DNA of 15,251 nucleotides from Hyphomicrobiales bacterium (GCA_017304505.1 JAFKKQ010000252.1:1-15251); one strand, 5' to 3'. Shown: positions 7,161 through 14,514, counted from the first letter of the stretch. Program-made: numbers and translations. The notes: a model not told the origin generated them from the letters alone.

Positions 7161-9005
7161 ATGTCCGAACGGATCGCGCCCAAAGCAAAGACCCGCCCTC
7201 CGGCTCATATCTCCGACTATGCCATGATCGGCGACTGCGAAACGGCGGCGCTGGTTTCGCGCGACGGCTCGATCGATTGGCTGTGCTGGCCGCGGTTCGA
7301 TTCGGAGGCGTGCTTTGCCGCCATGCTCGGCGACCACGACAACGGCCGCTGGCGGATCGCGCCGCGCGACAAAGGCTTCCGCACGCGGCGGCGCTATCGC
7401 CCCGACACGCTGATCCTGGAAACAACATTCGAGACCGACGAAGGCGCGGTCACGCTGATCGACTTCATGCCGCTGCGCAACCACACCTCCGACATCGTGA
7501 GGCTGGTGGTCGGCGAATCCGGGCGCGTAACCCTTTGCATGGAGCTGGTGGTCCGCTTCGGCTACGGCGCTATCGTCCCCTGGGTCAGCCGCCTCGACGA
7601 CGGAACGCTGCGCTTCATCGCAGGACCGGACATGCTGCTGTTGCGCACGCCGGTCGTATCCCACGGCGAGAACTTCAGGACCGTCGCGGAATTCACTGTC
7701 TCCGCCGGCGAGACGATCCCGTTCACGCTGATCTACGCGCCGTCACACCTGCCACCGCCGAAGGACCACGACGCCCAACAATTACTGGCCGACACCGATA
7801 AATACTGGCGCAAATGGTCGGAAAAATTCAAACGGACCGGTCCGTTCGAGGAGGTGGCGGCCCGCTCGCTGATCACGCTCAAGGCGCTGACCTACGCTCC
7901 GACCGGCGGCATCGTCGCCGCGCCCACCACCTCGCTCCCGGAGTGGATCGGAAGCGTCCGCAACTGGGATTACCGCTATTGCTGGCTGCGCGACGCAACC
8001 ATCACCCTGCTCGCGTTCATGAATGCCGGCTACTACGACGAAGCGGCGGCATGGCGGGAATGGCTGGTGCGCGCCGTCGCCGGCCGCCCCGAACAGGCGC
8101 AGATCATGTACGGCATCGCCGGCGAGCGCCGCCTGGTCGAATGGGAGCTTCCCTGGCTTTCGGGATTCCGCAAATCCACGCCGGTTCGCATCGGCAACGC
8201 CGCGCACGGACAGCTTCAGCTCGATGTCTATGGCGAGGTGATGGACGCGATGCATCAGGCGCGCCGCGGCGGCCTCGATCCCCACGACGAGGGCTGGGCC
8301 GTGCAAACGGCGTTCATCGCCCATCTCGAGAAGGTCTGGACGGAGCCCGATGAAAGCATCTGGGAGGTGCGCAGCGGCCGGCGGCATTTCACTTATTCAA
8401 AGGTCATGGCCTGGGTCGCCTTCGACCGCACCATCAAGAGCGCGGAGCAATGCGGCCTGGACGGCCCGGTTGAGCACTGGCGCGACATCCGCTCCCGAAT
8501 TCACGACGAGGTCTGCCGGAAGGCCTTCGATCCGGAGCAGGGAAGCTTCGTGCAGGCCTATGACAGCAAGGAGCTCGACGCCAGCCTCCTGCTGCTGCCG
8601 GTGGTGGGTTTCCTGCCGCCGGACGACCCGCGCATCGTCGGCACCGTGGAGGCAATCGAGAAGCATCTGATGATCGGCGGACTGGTGCGGCGCTACGACA
8701 CGTCGAGCTCCGATGACGGTCTGCCGCCCGGCGAAGGCGTGTTCCTGGCGTGCAGCTTCTGGCTGGTCGATGCCTATGTGATGCTCGGCCGGCTCGATGA
8801 CGCGCATGCGCTGTTCGAGCGGCTGATCGCGCTTCGCAACGACGTCGGCCTGCTCAGCGAGGAGTACGACCCGGATTCGGGCGAATTCCTCGGCAACTTC
8901 CCGCAAGCCTTTTCGCACGTCGCGCTGGTCAACAGCGCGTTCAACCTGACACGAGCCACGAAGCCCGCAGAACAGCGCGCCGAACAGCCGGCCACGGCCG
9001 ATTGA
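7161..9005 (+). CDS. Glycoside hydrolase family 15 protein (trehalase/glucoamylase type)
   Basis: The protein has 614 residues and no signal peptide, so it is cytoplasmic. The N-terminal beta-sandwich domain (about 15-230) opens with the bacterial GH15 block IGDCETAALVSRDGSIDWLCWPRFDS. The (alpha/alpha)6 barrel follows with NWDYRYCWLRDAT (268-280). E402 in ESIWEVR is the probable general acid, and E567 in GLLSEEYDPDSGEFLGNFPQAFSH the probable general base. The family includes glucoamylases, glucodextranases and the mycobacterial-type trehalases. The lack of a signal peptide, its glucose dehydrogenase neighbour and the otsBA operon opposite favour trehalose or an internal alpha-glucan as substrate, but sequence alone does not decide. 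GGAAGGAACC precedes the ATG. The C-terminal 20 residues are polar and probably disordered. The stop is 19 nt from the stop of convergent otsA. Confidence 0.9.
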   Translation: MSERIAPKAKTRPPAHISDYAMIGDCETAALVSRDGSIDWLCWPRFDSEACFAAMLGDHDNGRWRIAPRDKGFRTRRRYRPDTLILETTFETDEGAVTLIDFMPLRNHTSDIVRLVVGESGRVTLCMELVVRFGYGAIVPWVSRLDDGTLRFIAGPDMLLLRTPVVSHGENFRTVAEFTVSAGETIPFTLIYAPSHLPPPKDHDAQQLLADTDKYWRKWSEKFKRTGPFEEVAARSLITLKALTYAPTGGIVAAPTTSLPEWIGSVRNWDYRYCWLRDATITLLAFMNAGYYDEAAAWREWLVRAVAGRPEQAQIMYGIAGERRLVEWELPWLSGFRKSTPVRIGNAAHGQLQLDVYGEVMDAMHQARRGGLDPHDEGWAVQTAFIAHLEKVWTEPDESIWEVRSGRRHFTYSKVMAWVAFDRTIKSAEQCGLDGPVEHWRDIRSRIHDEVCRKAFDPEQGSFVQAYDSKELDASLLLLPVVGFLPPDDPRIVGTVEAIEKHLMIGGLVRRYDTSSSDDGLPPGEGVFLACSFWLVDAYVMLGRLDDAHALFERLIALRNDVGLLSEEYDPDSGEFLGNFPQAFSHVALVNSAFNLTRATKPAEQRAEQPATAD

Positions 9006-9024
9006 GTTTTGTCGAGAGGGCCGT

Positions 9025-10434
9025 TCAGGCGCTCGCCTGCCACGGCCGGTATGCCCCGTCCGACGGCGCGGTCAGCGCTCCGATGAACCGCGAGCCCCAG
9101 AATTTGATATCGTTCTCGGCGAGGACATTGATCATTTGCCGATGGCGCGCGCGGCGTTCCTCGATCGGCATCGACAGCGCCTGGTCGATGGCCGCCGCCA
9201 CCGCCTCGGGATCGTTGGGATTGACCAGGAGCGCGGCCTGGAATTCGCAGGCCGCGCCGGCGAAGCGTGAGAGAATGAGAACTCCGGGGTCTTCGGCATC
9301 CTGGGCCGCCACATATTCCTTGGCCACCAGATTCATGCCGTCGCGCAGCGGTGTCACCAGCGCCGCATGCGCGGACCGGTAAAGCCCCGCCAGCGTCGAA
9401 CGGCTGTAGGGCCGGTTGACGTAGCGGATCGGAGTCCACGCCGCCTCGCCGTAACGTCCGTTGACGCGGCCGACGCTTTCGTCGATCTGCCGCTCCATGT
9501 TGGCATATTCGCGAATCTCGGAGCGGCTGCGCGGCGTGATCTGCAGATACGTGACGCCGCCGCGCCAGCGCGGATAATCGGCCAGGAACTGATCGAAGGC
9601 GCGCACGCGCAATCCAATGCCCTTGGAATAGTCGAGGCGGTCGACGCCGATGATCATGCGGCGATCGCCAAGGCTCGCGAGCACCTCGCGCGCGAAAGCC
9701 AGCCGCGCCGTGCGGCGCGCCAGCCGCTCGAACTCGACCGTCTCGACGCCGACCGGAAACACGCCGATCCTCATCGTGCGCGTGCCGGCAATGAAGGTGC
9801 GGCGGTTGCGGCTCGGCATCAGGCATTCGTTCGTCAGGTAACGCTCAAAGTTATCGGCATCGCCGTCGGTCTGGAACCCGACGAGATCGTAATGGCAGAG
9901 GCTCAGGATGGTGCGCTCGTGCTTGGGCAGCGCCGTGAGCAACTCCGGCGGCGGAAACGGGACGTGAAGGAAGAAGCCGATCTTGTTCTGATGGCCGCGC
10001 TCGCGCAGCGCCTTGGCCAGCGGCAACAAGTGATAATCGTGCACCCAAATGACGTCGTCGGGCCTGAGGAATTGATGGATCCCGTCGGCGAACAATTCAT
10101 TGACGCGGATATAACCGGCAAGATCTCGGCTGGAGAATTCCGCAAGGTCGAGCCGATAGTGCAGGATCGGCCACATCATCCGGTTGGCGAAACCGTTGTA
10201 GTATTCCTGATAATCGGAGCGCGAAAGATCGGTGGTGATGTAGGTGACCCCGGCGTGGTCGACCCGATGCAGCGTCTCCTCGCCCTTGGCGACCGTGCGG
10301 CCGCTCCAGCCGAACCAGATGCCTTCGCCGCGTTTGAGGAACCCCCGCAACGCAACGGCAAGGCCGCCGGCCTGGGCATCGCGATCCCGGCTCGGCAGCG
10401 AGACGCGATTGGACACCACCACTATCCGCGCCAA
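9025..10434 (-). CDS. otsA: Alpha,alpha-trehalose-6-phosphate synthase (UDP-forming)
   Basis: The protein has 469 residues (E. coli OtsA has 474) and is a GT20 glycosyltransferase making trehalose 6-phosphate from UDP-glucose and glucose 6-phosphate in the cytoplasm. Family motifs are complete: VVVSNRVSLP at the start, GGLAVAL (23-29), WFGWSG (40-45), VHDYHLLP (131-138), HVPFPPPE (157-164), GVDRLDYSKG (263-272) and TPLRDGMNLVAKEYVA (361-376). These include the lysine/arginine and aspartate/glutamate residues that bind the nucleotide sugar and phosphate. The start is a TTG with GGGAGG 7 nt upstream. It lies inside the last codons of the preceding GH15 gene, overlapping by 13 nt, so translation is probably coupled. 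It is the last gene of otsB-GH15-otsA. Confidence 0.97.
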   Translation of the reverse strand: MARIVVVSNRVSLPSRDRDAQAGGLAVALRGFLKRGEGIWFGWSGRTVAKGEETLHRVDHAGVTYITTDLSRSDYQEYYNGFANRMMWPILHYRLDLAEFSSRDLAGYIRVNELFADGIHQFLRPDDVIWVHDYHLLPLAKALRERGHQNKIGFFLHVPFPPPELLTALPKHERTILSLCHYDLVGFQTDGDADNFERYLTNECLMPSRNRRTFIAGTRTMRIGVFPVGVETVEFERLARRTARLAFAREVLASLGDRRMIIGVDRLDYSKGIGLRVRAFDQFLADYPRWRGGVTYLQITPRSRSEIREYANMERQIDESVGRVNGRYGEAAWTPIRYVNRPYSRSTLAGLYRSAHAALVTPLRDGMNLVAKEYVAAQDAEDPGVLILSRFAGAACEFQAALLVNPNDPEAVAAAIDQALSMPIEERRARHRQMINVLAENDIKFWGSRFIGALTAPSDGAYRPWQASA

Positions 10435-12212
10435 TAACGATCCTCCCAGCTACGCGACAATCGCATCGCGGTTAAGATCAGGCCCGCCATAGAATAAGTC
10501 TGCGGGAAATTCCCCCAGAGCGCCCCCGTTTGCGGATGAATGTCTTCGGACAGAAGACCGTATCGGTTGCGATGACGCAAGGCATCGAGGAACAGTTCGT
10601 GGGCCTCTTCGCGCCGGCCCAGCGCCCACCAGGCGTCGATCAACCAGAATCGGCAGATCAGGAACGCGGTTTCCGGCATTCCGAAATCGTCGCTATTGGC
10701 GTAGCGCATGACGTGCTTCTCGCGCAAAAGCTCACGCTCGACCGCCGCCACCGTCGAAATAAAGCGCGGATCCGAGACCTCGATCAAGCCCAATTCGGGC
10801 AACAGCAGAACGCTGGCGTCGACATGGTCCGTCCCCGGCGCGGCGCTGAACGCCTTGAGCTTCGGATTCCAAGCCTCATCCAGGATCGCGGTCTGGAGCT
10901 TGTCGGCGGCAGCGTTCCAATAATCAGCGCGATCCGTGAAATTGAGCCGGGCGGCTATGGCGCCGAGCCGGTTGAGGCCCGCCCAACACATCGCCGCCGA
11001 ATGCGTGTGCACCTGGCGGCGGCCGCGAAACTCCCATAGCCCCGAATCCGGCTGCAGCGCCAGTTCGAGAGCTTTCTCGCCCAGCGTCTCGAGCAGCCGG
11101 AACAACGCCTCATCGCCCGGCCGTGGCAAGCGGTGATCGAAGAACATCGGCATGGCTGCAAGGATGATGCTGCCGTAGGTGTCGTTCTGGTCCTGCAACG
11201 CCGCGGCGTTGCCGATGCGCACCGGCCCGTCGCCGAGATAGCCTTGCAGATGCGGCGCAGTCCGCTCCTCCATCGGATCGGTGGGCACGATCGGATAAAC
11301 CGGGCGCAGCGGTTCGTTATGGTTGGCCGCGATGCCGAGAATGAAGGAGATAAAATCCTCCATCGTCTGCGTCGCACCGATGCGGTTGAGCGCCTTGACG
11401 ACGAAATAGGCGTCCCGCAGCCAGCAATAGCGATAGTCCCAGGTCCGCCCCGAGCCCGGCGCTTCGGGAATGGACGTGGTGTGCGCGGCGATGATGCCGC
11501 CGGTTTCCTCGAAATTGGACAGCTTGAGCGTGATCGCGGCGCGGATGATCGGTTCCTGCCAGTCGTAGGAGATCGAGAGCCGGCGCACCCAGTTCATCCA
11601 GTAATCGCGGGTGCGATCGCAGAACTCGCGGCAGAGCGTGGTGATCTCGCCCGGCACCGGCTCATCCGCGCCGAACACCATGCCAAGCGGCCGGTGCAGC
11701 ACGAACGGCGCCTCGCGGTCGATATAGGACAGCGGCGCGTCAGTGGTGAGCCGCATCACGATGTTGCCGCCGGAATAGCGGATGTGGTTGCTGCCAAGCG
11801 AGCGCTGCGTGATCGGCTCGCCGTAGCTGTGCGCGGGGCGGACGCGGATCGTGATCCGCGGCAGGCCCGATATGGGTTCGATGATGCGGATCAGTTGCGG
11901 TGGACGAAACACACGCTCGTAATTGCGAAAGCGCGGCGCAAAGTCCGTGATCCGCACGGCGCCGCCCTGGCGATCGGTGAGGACAGTCGTGACGATCGCG
12001 GTGTTGCGCTGATACTCGGACTGGATTGACACCATGCCATCGAGCACGACATCGGAAAAACCCTTTTCTTCGTCGCCCGCAAGCAAACGGCAGAACACCG
12101 GGTTGCCGTCAAAGCGCGGATAACACCACCACACCAAGCGGCCACCCGGTTCGAGCAGCGCGGCTGTGCGGCCATTGCCGATGACGGCCAGGTCGAGTCC
12201 GTTGCCGCTCAT
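10422..12212 (-). CDS. Second glycoside hydrolase family 15 protein, inside the otsBA operon
   Basis: The protein has 596 residues with no signal peptide. The ATG at 12212 overlaps the otsB stop by 4 nt (ATGA), a classic coupled junction; the longer in-frame extension upstream is just otsB read in another frame. Domain order matches the GH15 gene at 7161: an N-terminal beta-sandwich starting IGNGRTAALLEPGGRLVWWCYPRFDG, then the barrel with TWDYRYCWLRDA (257-268). The probable acid is E394 (SGLWEFR) and the probable base E556 (GLLSEDIHPQTGALWGNFPQTYS). By eye the two GH15 proteins are clearly homologous but well diverged, so they are old paralogues, not a recent duplication. A GH15 gene between otsB and otsA is, as far as I recall, a recurring arrangement in proteobacteria. 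Its role could be trehalose breakdown or acting on an alpha-glucan; the sequence does not decide. Confidence 0.9.
   Translation of the reverse strand: MSGNGLDLAVIGNGRTAALLEPGGRLVWWCYPRFDGNPVFCRLLAGDEEKGFSDVVLDGMVSIQSEYQRNTAIVTTVLTDRQGGAVRITDFAPRFRNYERVFRPPQLIRIIEPISGLPRITIRVRPAHSYGEPITQRSLGSNHIRYSGGNIVMRLTTDAPLSYIDREAPFVLHRPLGMVFGADEPVPGEITTLCREFCDRTRDYWMNWVRRLSISYDWQEPIIRAAITLKLSNFEETGGIIAAHTTSIPEAPGSGRTWDYRYCWLRDAYFVVKALNRIGATQTMEDFISFILGIAANHNEPLRPVYPIVPTDPMEERTAPHLQGYLGDGPVRIGNAAALQDQNDTYGSIILAAMPMFFDHRLPRPGDEALFRLLETLGEKALELALQPDSGLWEFRGRRQVHTHSAAMCWAGLNRLGAIAARLNFTDRADYWNAAADKLQTAILDEAWNPKLKAFSAAPGTDHVDASVLLLPELGLIEVSDPRFISTVAAVERELLREKHVMRYANSDDFGMPETAFLICRFWLIDAWWALGRREEAHELFLDALRHRNRYGLLSEDIHPQTGALWGNFPQTYSMAGLILTAMRLSRSWEDRYWRG
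10442..10447 (-). promoter_or_regulatory. otsA: Shine-Dalgarno site that fixes the TTG start of otsA
   Basis: GGGAGG (read on the - strand) lies 7 nt before TTG at 10434-10432 and within the coding sequence of the upstream GH15 gene. No ATG or GTG is equally placed, and the protein from this TTG begins exactly where OtsA homologues begin. Confidence 0.75.
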
Positions 12213-12997
12213 GACAAAACGGCCAAACCCTCGGGCTGGCCCTCGGACAGCCGCTCGAGCCAGCGCCGCACATCGGCCGGTGCATTGAAATAATCTTCGA
12301 TGCCCGGAAATTTGCGCCCGACCGACATGGCCTGGCCGTTGAAGTCCGACATCACGGCGAATGCGTCCTCGTCCGTCCTGTCGTCGCCGATAAAGATCGG
12401 CGCGCGGCCGGAGAACGGCGAATATGTCATCAGATCGCGCACGGCCGTCCCTTTGTTGAAGCCGGCAAACTTGATCTCCAGCACCGCTTTCCCGGCGAGG
12501 AGTTCGAACGAGTTGTTCGCCCAAGCGTCGAACGCTCGCTTGACCTCGTGAACAACACCAAGCCCCTGCTTGGGCGCCTGCCGATAATGCAACGCGAGCG
12601 AATAGCCCTTGTCTTCGACCACCACGCCAGAGTACCCGGCGGCAATGGCTTTCAGCCGCTGCTTGAACGCCGGATCGAGCGGCAACGCGCGCCCGTCCAG
12701 AATGGCACCGTCCGCGACGGGACGCATTTCGGCACCGTGCCCGCCAATCGCCGGCAGGCGCAACGGCGCGAAGAAAGCATCGAGTTCCGCGATCGGGCGG
12801 CCGCTCACCAGCGCCAGCGCACCCCCCACCCGCCCGCGAACCCGCGCCAGCGTTTGCGGCAGGGAACCCGGCACCTGGACCTGTTGTGGTGTGGGCGCGA
12901 TATCGAGCAACGTGCCGTCAACATCAAGAAGAATGGCGAGGCGGCTCAAATCCCGGGAATCCAAAGGCACGAGAAATTTCCAGTCACGTCTGTTCAT
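12209..12997 (-). CDS. otsB: Trehalose-6-phosphate phosphatase
   Basis: The protein has 262 residues from the ATG at 12997 (MNRRDWKFLV), close to E. coli OtsB (266). It is a HAD-family phosphatase that removes phosphate from trehalose 6-phosphate in the cytoplasm. Seen are motif I LLDVDGTLLDIAP (nucleophile D25, D27), motif II region ALVSGRPIAEL (S65), IGGHGAEMR, the lysine-bearing KFAGFNKG, and motif IV FIGDDRTDEDAF (acidic residues within 204-212). An in-frame ATG at 13111 would add 38 residues with weaker third-position GC and no good ribosome-binding site. GAGG lies 10 nt before 12997, so the shorter form is preferred. It is the first gene of otsB-GH15-otsA. The region 12998-13263 holds no other gene and no clear promoter for this operon; only a poor EcfG-like match was seen. 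Confidence 0.92.
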   Translation of the reverse strand: MNRRDWKFLVPLDSRDLSRLAILLDVDGTLLDIAPTPQQVQVPGSLPQTLARVRGRVGGALALVSGRPIAELDAFFAPLRLPAIGGHGAEMRPVADGAILDGRALPLDPAFKQRLKAIAAGYSGVVVEDKGYSLALHYRQAPKQGLGVVHEVKRAFDAWANNSFELLAGKAVLEIKFAGFNKGTAVRDLMTYSPFSGRAPIFIGDDRTDEDAFAVMSDFNGQAMSVGRKFPGIEDYFNAPADVRRWLERLSEGQPEGLAVLS

Positions 12998-13263
12998 GAA
13001 GTTGGGGCCTCGCAGCGCGTGCGCAAGCCCTTCAGAGACTGACAAAACGTCGCCCGCAGGCACCCAATCTACGACAACATGCGAGCGAGGCAATTGGTTG
13101 CGCCCGGTCATTCATGGCAGCCACCCGCTTCCCGAGCGTCGCTCCGGGCCTCGATGCCCATGCACAGCCCTGGTCTTTCGATTTCCGATTCGAGCCCTGC
13201 CATATCGTGACGGAAATGCGGCGTAATGTGGAAATAAAAGGCTTTTTCTTTTCCCAAAAAACC

Positions 13264-13288
13264 GGAACATCACAGGTCACGCGGCGTT
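13264..13288 (+). promoter_or_regulatory. EcfG-type promoter for the DUF2188 gene (exact consensus)
   Basis: GGAAC at 13264-13268, a 16-nt spacer and CGTT at 13285-13288 exactly match the alphaproteobacterial general-stress (EcfG) promoter. Expected transcription start is near 13295, giving a leader of about 35 nt. An AT-rich stretch with a T5 run and an A6 run (13236-13261) lies just upstream and might act as an UP-like element (inference). Confidence 0.8.
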
Positions 13289-13329
13289 GGCCACCGATGT
13301 GCCAGGGCGGAGATTAAGGGGGTTACCGA

Positions 13330-13563
13330 ATGCCGACAGTTCGCTACTTCATCGTTCGAGATCGGGACGAATGGCTGATCAAGTACGGCGAGGAACAATA
13401 CGGCCCCTATAAGAGCCAGAACGAGGCCATGATTTTTGCTGTCGACGCGGCCCGCAAGCTCGGAGCCTACGGCGAGAGCGCGGAAGTGTGCCTGATGGGG
13501 GAAAACGGCCACTTCCGACCGGAATGGGTGTCCGGCCGCGACACCGTGCCACCAGGGGCCTGA
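13330..13563 (+). CDS. DUF2188-type small protein
   Basis: The protein has 77 residues, is soluble and has no signal peptide. The pattern resembles DUF2188: a short beta-rich core (RYFIVRDRDEWLIKYGEEQYGPY), then a helix (SQNEAMIFAVDAARKLG) and a C-terminal strand. The GPYxSQxEA block is the family signature. AGGGGG ends 7 nt before the ATG. The function of DUF2188 proteins is not established. The exact EcfG-type promoter at 13264-13288 makes it a likely general stress response gene. It is divergent from the otsB operon, with about 330 nt between the starts. Confidence 0.82.
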   Translation: MPTVRYFIVRDRDEWLIKYGEEQYGPYKSQNEAMIFAVDAARKLGAYGESAEVCLMGENGHFRPEWVSGRDTVPPGA

Positions 13564-13626
13564 TCGGCTCGATTGATTCCAATTCAAATTGTCGTGGTGT
13601 CAGCCCAAAGAAAGCGGCGGCAGCTC

Positions 13627-13651
13627 GGAACGAAAAGGTCCCCGGCCGGTT
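13627..13651 (+). promoter_or_regulatory. EcfG-type promoter with no protein-coding gene downstream
   Basis: GGAAC at 13627-13631, a 16-nt spacer and GGTT at 13648-13651 match GGAAC-N17-GTT exactly; only the weakly conserved first base of the -10 differs (G for C). It begins 64 nt after the DUF2188 stop. The next + strand gene starts at 14243 behind its own EcfG box, so this promoter most plausibly serves the RNA described at 13658-13743. Confidence 0.65.
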
Positions 13652-13657
13652 GGGAGT

Positions 13658-13743
13658 ATAGACGCGGTCACTCCGTGGTCGCGCCGGCGCCGGGCGGCAT
13701 CCCCCCTCCCCCCGACAGAAGCCGTCCGGCGCACTAATTTTTT
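13658..13743 (+). ncRNA. Candidate EcfG-dependent small RNA with a C-rich loop
   Basis: About 85 nt lie between the expected start (6-8 nt after the -10 element) and the T6 run. Two hairpins are seen. The first is 13663-13683: nine pairs including two G-U wobbles around a UCC loop. The second is 13687-13732: twelve pairs with one G-U, enclosing a 22-nt loop that carries C6-T-C6 at 13701-13713. The loop is complementary to GGAGG-like ribosome-binding sites. No credible + strand reading frame overlaps: the one that does is Arg/Pro/Ser-rich and begins before the promoter. General-stress sRNAs with C-rich loops are known (GsrN in Caulobacter), but I cannot establish homology by eye. The start position is estimated to within a few bases. 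Confidence 0.55.
13687..13743 (+). terminator. Rho-independent terminator of the candidate sRNA
   Basis: The stem is 13687-13698 paired with 13721-13732 (12 pairs, one G-U), followed by ACTAA and then TTTTTT at 13738-13743. The 5-nt gap between stem and T-run is longer than ideal. The T-run sits 6 nt from the stop of the convergent 71-residue gene; on the - strand the same hairpin has no T-run. Confidence 0.6.
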
Positions 13744-13748
13744 CTTCT

Positions 13749-13964
13749 TCAAAGCCGATCGGACAATGCCTGCTGACGGGGCGCGCGGTTCGCGACGTCG
13801 CAAACCCACGCATCTTTTGCAAACCATTCATGCTCCCGGCCGCAGACCGGACACTGCACCCGCGCGAAGAACACGGGGGCACGTTGGAAATCCGAAGACC
13901 CCATCTCGATGCCGGTTGGGATGTCGTGCCCGGTGCGCGGACAGCGAATCATGATGACACCCAT
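13749..13964 (-). CDS. Small cysteine-rich (zinc-ribbon-like) hypothetical protein
   Basis: The protein has 71 residues. The cysteine arrangement is C8 (IRCPRTGHDIPTG), C38-P-V-C41-G with H45 (QCPVCGREHEWF), and C55. CPxTG followed by CPxCG suggests a single zinc site, though the first half has only one cysteine. It has no signal peptide or membrane segment. GGGAGA lies 6 nt before the ATG at 13964, which supports M1 over the in-frame ATG at 13952. I do not know a function. It lies on the - strand among genes with EcfG-type promoters but has no such box of its own in 13965-14242. It converges on the candidate sRNA, whose T-run abuts its stop. The + strand frame across it is a low-complexity shadow. 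Confidence 0.78.
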   Translation of the reverse strand: MGVIMIRCPRTGHDIPTGIEMGSSDFQRAPVFFARVQCPVCGREHEWFAKDAWVCDVANRAPRQQALSDRL

Positions 13965-14148
13965 CGCACTCTCCCTGTTGGAGATAGATTCGATTGACGG
14001 GCGTCATAGCGCTGCTCTGCGAATTTAGTTTGACACTTCGGCGTCCGCTCTGCGGCAACTGTGTCAATCCGTGTGCGGAAGCCATCGCGGCAATTCGCCG
14101 CCCGCGCATGTCCCCACGCTTCATCCGCCGTGCAAGTCCTCGACCGGC

Positions 14149-14173
14149 GGAACCTTCCCACCGGCGGCGGGTT
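14149..14173 (+). promoter_or_regulatory. EcfG-type promoter for the DUF3309 gene
   Basis: GGAAC at 14149-14153, a 16-nt spacer and GGTT at 14170-14173 match GGAAC-N17-GTT; the first -10 base is G instead of C. Expected start is near 14180, about 63 nt before the ATG. The rest of 13965-14242 contains nothing else that I recognise. Confidence 0.72.
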
Positions 14174-14242
14174 GGAGCGTCGGAATGTAATCACAGAGCC
14201 CGACAGGGGCGTTGGACCATCGAGGAAGCCAAGGATCATCAA

Positions 14243-14401
14243 ATGTCACTTGGAACGATCTTACTCATCATTCTTATTGTGCTGCTGATCGGTGCATTTC
14301 CGTCCTGGCCATACAGCAGCGGCTGGGGCTACTACCCCGCCGGCGGTGTCGGCACGATCCTGATCATCGTTTTGATCTTGCTGCTGCTCGGACGAATCTA
14401 G
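14243..14401 (+). CDS. DUF3309-type small membrane protein
   Basis: The protein has 52 residues: two hydrophobic helices (about 4-18 and 38-50) joined by an aromatic/Pro/Gly turn (FPSWPYSSGWGYYPAGG). This pattern, with MSLGTILLIILIVLLIG at the start, is typical of DUF3309 proteins, common tiny inner-membrane proteins of alpha- and other proteobacteria with no known function. AAGGA lies 7 nt before the ATG. The frame is open further upstream, but the EcfG box at 14149 and the ribosome-binding site fix the start. It is likely stress-induced. The 3' untranslated region holds two hairpins. Confidence 0.85.
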   Translation: MSLGTILLIILIVLLIGAFPSWPYSSGWGYYPAGGVGTILIIVLILLLLGRI

Positions 14402-14478
14402 CGCGCTCCCGGCACGGCAGCACACCACGGAAACTCTTTCGCGGAACCAAAATGAGAAATCCGAATTGACTGTACCGA

Positions 14479-14514
14479 CCGGCCGCCATTCCCCCTCCCC
14501 TCGTGCTCGGCCGG
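14479..14514 (+). other. Hairpin with C-rich 22-nt loop in the DUF3309 3' region
   Basis: A perfect 7-bp stem (CCGGCCG at 14479-14485, CGGCCGG at 14508-14514) encloses a 22-nt loop carrying C5-T-C4 at 14491-14500. The loop length and C-rich tract match the second hairpin of the candidate sRNA at 13687-13732. It lies between the DUF3309 stop and the terminator hairpin, so it should be part of that mRNA or of a processed 3' fragment. Confidence 0.5.

Noticed and set aside
9367..10437. 356-residue + strand frame over otsA
   Set aside because: Antisense shadow; otsA motifs on the other strand are unmistakable.
13076..13101. Weak EcfG-like site for the otsB operon on the - strand (GCAAC-N17-TGTT)
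   Set aside because: It departs from the consensus in both the -35 and the -10. EcfG control of otsBA is plausible from other alphaproteobacteria, but this site alone does not show it.
12998..13111. Longer otsB start at 13111 (38 extra residues)
   Set aside because: No good ribosome-binding site, weaker third-position GC, and OtsB proteins are normally about 245-270 residues. It cannot be fully excluded.
13589..13954. 121-residue + strand frame across the candidate sRNA and the 71-residue gene
   Set aside because: Arg/Pro/Ser-rich translation, no clear ribosome-binding site, start upstream of the EcfG box, and it runs through a terminator hairpin and a well-supported - strand gene.
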